Source of the DNA: JAUXFK01 sp034189035
Lineage (GTDB): Bacteria > Desulfobacterota > UBA8473
Direction: 5' to 3'
Assembly (NCBI GenBank): GCA_034189035.1
Contig: JAXHVA010000183.1
Coordinates: 1-6,069, forward strand
Length of the DNA stretch: 6,069 nucleotides
This document shows, piece after piece, positions 5,867 through 6,069 of the stretch. The notes below the pieces were generated by a model. It had not been told where the DNA came from. It saw only the letters and a list, made by a program, of their open reading frames with translations, and searched no databases. Position 1 is the stretch's first letter. The number at the start of each line of letters is the position of its first letter. Position numbers and translations under genes: made by a program.

Positions 5867-6069
5867 TTAATCTCCTTCTGGTGGTAGATATCGAACATAT
5901 CTACGATCTTCCACCTCTGTGTCCCCAGTCTTCTCTCCATGTATAGAGAGAAGCAATGACTCCAATACATCCAATGATATCTGAAGGCTATAGATAATAG
6001 CCTCGCGTAAAGGCGAACCCATAGCAATAAGCTCGGAAATCATCAGACTGTGACGTATTGAAATGCCCA
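5867..6069 (-). CDS. MoxR-family AAA+ ATPase, CbbQ/NirQ/NorQ type, C-terminal part (5' end outside window)
   Basis: Only the last 66 codons are present; the frame is open to the window edge and stops with TAA at 5869-5867. The Walker motifs lie outside the window, so the call rests on the tail and on context. The visible start, ISIRHSLMISELIAMGSPLR, has the form of the lid/C-terminal helices of CbbQ/NorQ proteins, where an S-[TI]-R arginine (sensor-2-like) is followed by a helix ending in 'LI..G.P.REA'. A short charged tail ending LPPEGD follows. In known systems these hexameric ATPases work with a VWA protein to remodel a metalloenzyme (Rubisco for CbbQ/CbbO, nitric oxide reductase for NorQ/NorD). 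Just such a VWA gene starts 5 bases after this stop, and its ribosome binding site lies inside this gene's last codons, so the two are very likely translationally coupled. Family assignment to MoxR is fairly secure; the exact subfamily is not. Confidence 0.78.
   Translation of the reverse strand, partial: GISIRHSLMISELIAMGSPLREAIIYSLQISLDVLESLLLSIHGEKTGDTEVEDRRYVRYLPPEGD
5872..5877 (-). promoter_or_regulatory. Ribosome binding site of the VWA gene
   Basis: AAGGAG lies 10 bases before the ATG at 5861. It is embedded in the last codons of the upstream ATPase gene, which supports this start and implies that ribosomes finishing the ATPase can reinitiate on the VWA gene. Confidence 0.7.

Noticed and set aside
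5803..6027. 74-residue minus-strand open frame overlapping the ATPase end and the VWA start
   Set aside because: It is in another frame over two better-supported genes, shows no family features, and would destroy the ATPase tail with its CbbQ/NorQ-like motif.
1..6069. tRNA, rRNA, CRISPR arrays, insertion sequences or att sites
   Set aside because: No tRNA-like cloverleaf, no regularly spaced repeats, no transposase or integrase coding sequence, and no terminal inverted repeats were seen. The repeated sequences at 2284-3817 are explained by receptor paralogues.

Overview
The window is a mostly minus-strand, AT-rich (roughly 40% GC) bacterial segment. It holds four recognisable gene families and a long stretch of gene remains. 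Everything that can be called a gene reads leftward, so in transcription order the window runs from base 6069 down to base 1. The gene content (a TRAP-type periplasmic receptor with a signal peptide, an oxygen-sensitive type of radical SAM/SPASM enzyme, and a MoxR-family ATPase with a von Willebrand A partner) suggests a Gram-negative, probably anaerobic or microaerophilic bacterium. The sequence alone does not fix the phylum; Desulfobacterota, Nitrospirota and anammox-type Planctomycetota are all possible, and this is a guess.

Layout in transcription order: (1) 6069-5867, the last 66 residues of a MoxR-type AAA+ ATPase whose tail resembles the CbbQ/NirQ/NorQ C-terminal domain. (2) 5861-4035, a complete 608-residue VWA protein with an intact MIDAS, of the NorD/CbbO/CobT type, only 5 bases after the ATPase stop. 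These two form a chaperone pair of the kind that remodels or activates a metalloenzyme; the client is not in the window. (3) 4034-3831, a spacer with a small open frame of unknown meaning, broken by one TAG. (4) 3817-2284, almost entirely the decayed remains of TRAP-transporter substrate-binding protein (DctP family) genes. One is nearly full length with several frameshifts and stops (3817-2812). It is followed by three C-terminal stubs, two well supported (2687-2537 and 2459-2284) and one weak (2789-2688). (5) 2238-1177, one intact DctP-family gene of the same subfamily, with a TTG start and its own likely promoter. (6) 1124-9, a complete 371-residue radical SAM enzyme with a NirJ/AhbC/AhbD-like SPASM tail, 52 bases after the receptor gene and probably co-transcribed with it.

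The main discovery is that the apparently empty 1.6 kb between the VWA gene and the intact receptor is a graveyard of tandem TRAP receptor paralogues. At least four, perhaps five, copies once stood in a row and only the last survives. No TRAP membrane subunits (DctQ/DctM) are visible, so the surviving receptor is an orphan within this window. Both the living copy and the best-preserved dead copy have a Lys-Phe pair where classical carboxylate-binding TRAP receptors carry their ligand-binding Arg, so the ligand is probably not a simple carboxylate. A MoxR/VWA pair, an orphan receptor family and a NirJ-like radical SAM enzyme side by side could be a functional module (for example metalloenzyme or cofactor maturation plus ligand capture or sensing), but that link is inference.
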